Shown here: positions 26,366-31,353 of the stretch, one piece after another
Numbering within the stretch: the first letter of the stretch is position 1
How the letters are laid out: each line of letters begins with the position of its first letter
NCBI GenBank assembly: GCA_001839685.1
Contig: MLAK01000653.1
Location: forward strand, 53,705 to 85,057
Reading direction: 5' to 3'
Source: Tritrichomonas foetus
Lineage: Eukaryota; Parabasalia; Tritrichomonadida; Tritrichomonadidae
DNA length: 31,353 nucleotides
Position numbers and translations under genes: made by a program
Notes under the pieces: model-generated
The model's input: the letters and a program-made list of their open reading frames with translations, nothing else
What the model was told of the DNA's origin: nothing
The model's database searches: none

Positions 26366-27295
26366 TTATTCGTATTCTTCTGAATAAAGTCCGTTTGGGC
26401 TTCCTGGTGGAGATCTTCCATTGTTTCCGAGCATTATTTCTTCACTTAAATTGAAGTTCGAATGTCCTGCAGGACTCTTTGATCTAGAGTTAACACTTCT
26501 TGGTGATGTTTTTCTGAGGTTATTTAGCAGCTCCTTTCTCAATTTGTTATCGGCCTTAACGGTCGCTGCTGCCTCCTTTCTTACTTCTTCAGCATGCTTT
26601 GTCTTTGGAAGAGATGAAAGAAATTCTTTGTGTGATCGCTCTTGTTGTAATTGCCTATCTTTTAATTTCTTTTGGTGTTCAGCATCTCTTTGTTTGAGTT
26701 TTTGTTGCCTTGCTTTGAATTGTTTATCCACTTCACTCAAATTTAACGGTCGCGCCTTCTTCCTATTTTTCCTTTCGCGAATTTCTTCTTTCTGTTCAGC
26801 TTCTATGTTCTGTAAGTATTTTGGAACTTCTGGGCGTTCGGCCTTCTCTGGCTGGAAGACATCTGTTAAATCATTTTGAGTCTTTTGTGAAATATTTAGA
26901 TTCATATCGTCGACCATGTTGACTGTGTTTTCCGTCATGCTTTCCGTGGCTTTCTGTTCGTTATTCTGTCTGGCTTCGACAGCCTTTCGAAGTCTGAGGT
27001 CCCACACGGCTGCGTTAAATGGCGGCTGTTGTGGATTCGTAATTTTTCCTTTGGGATCGTTTGAAACTTGAGAGGAGGTCGAATTCTTCTTGCCTTTCTG
27101 AGAGACAGGTGGAAACGTAAGGATTGGGTCGGCGGTTGGAGTTTCGTAAAAGGATGTGAATAATTGCATGAAGCGGTTAGAAAACTCTTGCTCGACGTTA
27201 TCACATGGAGCAGGGGACTTCAAACGTGATGGTGATTTCGAACGTGCAGGTGATTTGGAGCGAACTCTGTTTGGGGTGTTCAAACCAGAACTCAT
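26366..27295 (-). CDS. RSKSP-repeat coiled-coil protein, unrecognised
   Basis: 309 residues, starting at the ATG at 27295. Residues 11-30 hold a repeated basic Ser-Pro module (VRSKSPARSKSPSRLKSP), and the same RSKSP returns at about 271-275 with more Ser-Pro sites near the end (GRSPPGSPNG). A highly charged, probably coiled-coil or long single-helix segment runs from about 160 to 262 (EAEQKEEIRERKNRKK, KQFKARQQKLKQRDAEHQKK). The layout recalls microtubule-associated or RNA-processing proteins controlled by phosphorylation, but no domain settles it. AACGATAGAAA lies 24-34 bases upstream of the start. Its neighbours on the same strand are the small coiled-coil protein and the kinase, with spacers of over 300 bases, so each is probably transcribed separately. 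Confidence 0.75.
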   Translation of the reverse strand: MSSGLNTPNRVRSKSPARSKSPSRLKSPAPCDNVEQEFSNRFMQLFTSFYETPTADPILTFPPVSQKGKKNSTSSQVSNDPKGKITNPQQPPFNAAVWDLRLRKAVEARQNNEQKATESMTENTVNMVDDMNLNISQKTQNDLTDVFQPEKAERPEVPKYLQNIEAEQKEEIRERKNRKKARPLNLSEVDKQFKARQQKLKQRDAEHQKKLKDRQLQQERSHKEFLSSLPKTKHAEEVRKEAAATVKADNKLRKELLNNLRKTSPRSVNSRSKSPAGHSNFNLSEEIMLGNNGRSPPGSPNGLYSEEYE

Positions 27296-27661
27296 TTTTT
27301 TTGATGTAATTATTTTCGTTTCTATCGTTACACTTTTCTTTCGTACGTTTAAGATTGTGAAATGTGATATAAAAATGATTTACATTTCAATGTTTATTTG
27401 GTTTATATTAACGGCCAGATAAATTCACAATGAATTGTCCAAATTCAGATTTTCAAACTTGATAAACCAATGATCAACACGCCCGGAAGAAATTTACAAA
27501 GCATATAACAGTACTAGTATTTTTTTGGCCAGAAAAAATAGACTTTGTCAAAAATGACAACTTTTAAAAGTAAACGAGAAATTTTATTTTTATCAAAAAA
27601 TACAAAACATAAAAAACAATGGTATAGTGATTGCTATCATATATTATCATATCATCGAAAT
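27296..27661. other. Intergenic region with promoter of the RSKSP gene
   Basis: AT-rich spacer between two minus-strand genes. Apart from the AACGATAGAAA motif at 27319-27329 I see no feature. Confidence 0.5.
27319..27329 (-). promoter_or_regulatory. Myb-recognition-like motif TAACGATAGAAA
   Basis: The minus strand reads GTAACGATAGAAACG, 24-34 bases before the start at 27295. It contains TAACGATA exactly, the form described as a Myb recognition element in the Trichomonas vaginalis ap65-1 promoter. The 11-base core is shared with the promoter of the Pro/Gln-rich gene. Confidence 0.45.
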
Positions 27662-29014
27662 TCAAATATCATTCCACTTCCGGAAATGCTGAGACATTTT
27701 CAATGGATTCGTTGAATCTCTTAAATGGGATCTTTGTGCCCTTGATAGCTTCACTCTTTCTTGGATGATTTTTGCCCTAGCACTCTCATTTTCATTTGCG
27801 TTTCTTTTCTCTTTAGGAAAAAGTGAATGAATACACGAAGCTGATCGAACTGGTGCTGATTTCATATGACACAGTTTCTTCTGTCTGTTTCCAATCATGC
27901 TGCCATTTAAATTTTGATTTAAATGAACATTTTGATTATTGCTTGATTCTAGAAGAGTTTCATACAAACTCTTGTTTGAATTTTGATGTGCAATATTGAA
28001 TGCTGTTATCGTTATAGGATTGTGAGGGTTTATCAGAAAAGATTGATTCGCTATTTGGTCGATTGTAGGTCTTTTTTCTGGATCCATATTCGTCATGGAT
28101 TCAACGAGTCATTCAATACGTGGCGATAAACACTTTTTGACAAGAAGCCCACCATTTTTTATCGAATCAGCAAGAAGATCTTTCGATGAAGGCCAATCAG
28201 GAATTCCTCCACATAACTCATAAAAAGTAACTCCGAGCGACCAAATATCTGAAGCAAAAGGATCGTGTTTTGCTTTATTGTAGATTTCAGGCGACATATA
28301 ATGTGGAGATCCCAAAAGTTCTGTCGATAGTTCGTTTTTGTCAAAGAGGCGAGAGCATCCGAAATCAGCCAATTTTACATGACCGCAATTATCGAAAAGA
28401 ACATTGTGTGGCTTGATATCTCGATGAGCAATTCCATTCAAATGACAGAATTGAACTGCAGAAATTAACTCGCGTAAGACATTCATTCGATATTTGATAG
28501 TTCGTTCATTTTTGAAAGGTGGAGAAGTACTCGATGATTCATTTGTTAGATTTTCTTCTGGTTTAATATGAGGGTTTTTATTGATTTCTTGTTGGTCATT
28601 TTTTTCACCATTTTTATCGTCAATTTGATCGTTCTTTTTGCAATTGTAATTTTTGATCACTTGGTGAAGTGAAAAAGGTGTACAGAGCTCTAGAATTAGG
28701 ATATGGAAATCATCACATTTATAGTTTGAATATAATTTAATGATGTTTGGATGATAAAGATGAGTTAATGCGTAAATTTCATTTTCAATCGATATCGCGC
28801 AATTTGAATGACGCTCGGACTTGGCGTTTACAATTTTTGCTGCAAAAAATTGATCGTATTTCACTGAATGAACTTTATAAATCAAGCTGTAACCGCCGCG
28901 TCCAATCACATCACCCATTTCATAACCGTTTTCGAGAAGCGTCTGTTTGATCTTTTCAATGACAGGCTGTGTGAATTCCGACATGAGGGAGGCTTTCTTT
29001 TGGCGAGGTTTCAT
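27662..29014 (-). pseudogene. CAMK-like Ser/Thr protein kinase interrupted by one in-frame TGA
   Basis: The frame from the ATG at 29014 to the TGA at 27662 would encode 450 residues, but codon 302 (TGA, 28109-28111) splits it. All catalytic motifs are intact: glycine loop IGRGGYSLIYKV (about 37-48), ATP lysine K60 (FAAKIV), HRDIKPHN (D199), ADFGCS (D217), SPHYMSPEI and SDIWSLGV. An Asn/Lys/Glu-rich insert of about 45 residues (125-170) separates the lobes. The stop falls just before the last conserved helix (LVESMTNMDPEKRPTI), whose Arg stabilises the C-lobe. After it the frame stays open for 148 codons, including a Ser-rich tail. Possible explanations are a young pseudogene, a sequencing error, or read-through (TGA followed by C is the leakier context). 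A second ATG at 28984 is an alternative start. An apparently longer open frame upstream begins at TTG. Confidence 0.85.
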
Positions 29015-30721
29015 GTTGAAAAAATGGACCAGTTTAAAGTTATAAAACAATTACCGATGATTTCAAATTCAAAAAGTTTATAAACTTGTGAAAAAATTGA
29101 AAAGTATTTGCGTAAAAATTTTGTTGTTTACAAAAATAAAATGATTTTTTTCGATATGACTTTCAAATTTTGTATGATTCCATTGAAAATAATTTTGTGA
29201 TAAATCCTTTTTATCTATTATTAATATTGTTGCTTGTTGGTTATTATGGCATATTATTTGATGCAATCTTTAATCATATCCATATTATTCATATAAATTT
29301 GTTTTTCCTGAAAAAATAATTAATTTGAGACCTTTTCTATTTTCAGATGTAATCAAATATTTATATCATCTTCACAAAATATCTCAAAAATATAAAGGCC
29401 TTATTCAGGCGACTCTTTGAAAATATAATTATATTTTGTGAACGATTTTAGATCAAAAATTAATATCTCCATTTATTTTCATATTTTTATTCGATATGTA
29501 GATTGATTTGTTTTTGAATATCTAGATATTATAAAATACGATAATAGTACTTTGCCTTTTCTCAAAAGAAATATTTTACCAGAAATATTTATCGCAAAAT
29601 TATTAGCCTTTTTTCGTTTTGTATTAGACAAAAACTTTTAGGCCAGTGTATTCTATAAATTCATTGTTTTATGATAGATTAATATAAATTCGTCTTCGAA
29701 AACAATCTTCAAAACATTTTCGCAAGTTCACCACTTTGAAAAAAAACTAGTTTTGGGTCGCTTTTATACTATGTTTTTAAAAAATTATTTCTTTCTGGAA
29801 ATCGTCACATTAATAAATCCCCATCGAATGGTTATTTTTTAACTTTACACAATCACTTCAAACATAACAGATTATCAACTAATTTATATATTGAAAAGCA
29901 ATGTGATTAAAAGATATTGTCTCAGTTCCAAGATGCAGATAAATTTATAAATAGAAATCTAAATATGATATTATTATCTCAAAAAATCACAAATAGAAAA
30001 AAGAATAAAATTTTTATGTGTTTTGAAGAGAGAATTTTTCATATTTTTTAGATGAAGAATAATATTTGATGTTTTCTTGGGTCATGTAAACTTTTACTAT
30101 TGTGACAACAAATCGCAATATCTGTTCACATCATGTCCTGATGATTGTGAATATTTAGATGTGAATGAAATAAATAATCATTATGCAGAATGATTAAATT
30201 AAAGAAAAATGAATTGATTTCAAAAATTAGGAATGTTTCGACTTTTTGAATATTTGTTCAAAAATGATCAAGTTTATTCACAGGATTTTTGGTTTGTTTC
30301 TATAAATAAATCACTTGTCTGAATGGAATTAGAATGTAACTATTTTTTCCAGATTAGCATGATCATGAATCAATTTGCGAATCAGATTTGAATCATCAAC
30401 TTTTTTTGAAACCTTTACAAAAAGCTGTTTATATCAGGTTCCACTTTTATTAATATATTATTTAATTAAAACTCTTAACACATCTCCCTCACCGGATCGT
30501 TGCGAAACTTTTCATAAATGATTTGAATTGATAAATCTAATGATTTGTCACAATTTTAAGAGCATTAGAAAATCATTCATTTTTGAAAAAGTCATAATTT
30601 CGATAGAAAAGAATAGAAAAAGTTGTCCACACTGTATTTAACGAAGAAAATTGAATGATCGGATCATAGAAAAAGTGGAAAAGATCATTTCCAAAATCCA
30701 AAAACTCCATTTTTTCCTTTA
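29015..30721. other. 1.7-kb AT-rich divergent intergenic region
   Basis: This region lies between the starts of the kinase gene (-) and the membrane protein gene (+). It is very AT-rich with no credible frame. A perfect 14-base palindrome, AAGTTTATAAACTT, lies at 29074-29087, about 60 bases upstream of the kinase start. Near the right end, CGATAGAAAA (about 30601-30610) and AACGAAGAAAA (30640-30650) are loose relatives of the AACGATAGAAA motif, 70-120 bases upstream of 30722. Confidence 0.5.
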
Positions 30722-31336
30722 ATGAACTCACCAGATCAGCCTTCTTTTCAACTTCCAACATCAAAAAACTGGGTCATTCTTGGAAGTATGATTTTTGGCT
30801 GTGCATCAACTTTTTTATGGGTTGTTGATTTTTTGAGGCTTTTCAGATCAATGATTGGCATTTGTGGTGTTGTCATTATTATTCTTGGTAATGCAATTGA
30901 ATCATGGACTTTGTATTCATCATTGTCTAGTGGATCAATTTGCAAGATAATTCGGATCATCATTTTTTCGATAATTGTTTTGATTGGCTTAATGATTTTT
31001 GGTACATCATCGATTATTGATCGTGCTATTTCAAGTTTTTCAATTGTTTCATCATTAATTGAAGTATTTTATCTAATTTTTGGAATCGTGATTTTGATTA
31101 AACAAAATCGAGACATCGTGCAAAATATTAACGATAGAGTAAATAATCAGAGAAACCAAAATGTTACTCAAACTCAAGTAAATTCAATTTTATCGCCAGA
31201 TATTTTAATGATAGAACATTTTGATGATGATAGAAATTTGAGTGGAAACGATAGTAATTTGACAATAAATTTCTCCACACAAACAGAATATATTATGTTT
31301 GGGTCATTACGACCCCCTATAAATATCCAGAAATGA
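30722..31336 (+). CDS. Four-helix membrane protein, unrecognised
   Basis: 204 residues from the ATG at 30722 to a TGA. Four hydrophobic segments are clear: about 17-37 (WVILGSMIFGCASTFLWVV), 43-62 (SMIGICGVVIIILGNAIE), 76-98 (IIRIIIFSIIVLIGLMIFG) and 106-126 (FSIVSSLIEVFYLIFGIVIL). There is no cleavable signal peptide before the first. The C-terminal 78 residues are hydrophilic and Asn/Gln-rich, with an acidic patch (EHFDDDRN), and probably face the cytoplasm. Small four-helix membrane proteins without known homologues are plentiful in trichomonads. I cannot assign a function, and the sequence shows no catalytic or transport motif. The gene is complete, ending 17 bases before the right edge. 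Confidence 0.75.
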   Translation: MNSPDQPSFQLPTSKNWVILGSMIFGCASTFLWVVDFLRLFRSMIGICGVVIIILGNAIESWTLYSSLSSGSICKIIRIIIFSIIVLIGLMIFGTSSIIDRAISSFSIVSSLIEVFYLIFGIVILIKQNRDIVQNINDRVNNQRNQNVTQTQVNSILSPDILMIEHFDDDRNLSGNDSNLTINFSTQTEYIMFGSLRPPINIQK

Positions 31337-31353
31337 AACCAACGAATGAAAAA

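Noticed and set aside
26421..26879. Plus-strand Cys/Phe/Ser-rich frame opposite the RSKSP gene
   Set aside because: It is the complement of a charged coiled-coil coding region, which always gives Phe/Leu/Ser/Cys-rich antisense frames.
29015..29050. Longer N-terminus of the kinase
   Set aside because: The extended frame begins with TTG. The ATG at 29014, or the one at 28984, is a more likely start.
1..31353. TGA reassigned to an amino acid throughout this genome
   Set aside because: Several credible genes end in TGA at a sensible position (24261, 25713, 27662 and 31336), and what follows them is low-complexity spacer. The two internal TGA codons are better seen as lesions, errors or local read-through.

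Overview
The window looks like nuclear DNA of a parabasalid protist, most likely a trichomonad related to Tritrichomonas or Trichomonas. The evidence is a very AT-rich background, an intronless 9-kb gene with Asn-rich linkers, a compact R2R3 Myb gene, a decayed Maverick (Polinton) DNA polymerase of the type abundant in trichomonads, a pogo-type transposon, and Myb-recognition-like motifs just upstream of some start codons. The standard code applies: TAA, TAG and TGA all end credible genes. The species call is inference. A few bases are undetermined (361, 7201, 7205, 14043), so the sequence is draft quality.

Layout. Positions 1-2880 are AT-rich with no secure gene. A small R2R3 Myb gene (+) lies at 2888-3415. 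Positions 3630-14760 form a graveyard of mobile and repeated DNA. In order it holds: the N-terminal part of a Maverick polymerase B pseudogene (-); a fold-back repeat; three decayed copies of a coiled-coil protein family, with long A-tracts; a GC-richer 271-bp element with 46-bp terminal inverted repeats; 22-bp tandem repeats; a rearranged Mutator-like transposase remnant whose halves lie on opposite strands; an unrecognised broken ORF; a 1727-bp pogo-like transposon with TA target duplication and one in-frame TGA; and a remnant of a second DDE transposase.

From 14890 the window is gene-rich. It opens with a 2990-residue TRRAP/Tra1-like PIKK pseudokinase (+). Four minus-strand genes follow: a Pro/Gln-rich protein, a small coiled-coil protein, an RSKSP-repeat coiled-coil protein, and a CAMK-like protein kinase interrupted by one TGA. 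After a 1.7-kb AT-rich gap comes a four-helix membrane protein (+) near the right edge.

How the genes could work together: the Myb factor and the TRRAP-like scaffold both belong to transcription control. Two of the minus-strand genes carry AACGATAGAAA, which resembles a trichomonad Myb recognition element, 25-50 bp upstream of their starts. Nothing shows that these genes form an operon or a single pathway. The most unusual signals are the GC-rich inverted-repeat element, the coiled-coil/A-tract repeat family, the split transposase, and the two otherwise intact ORFs that are each broken by a single TGA.
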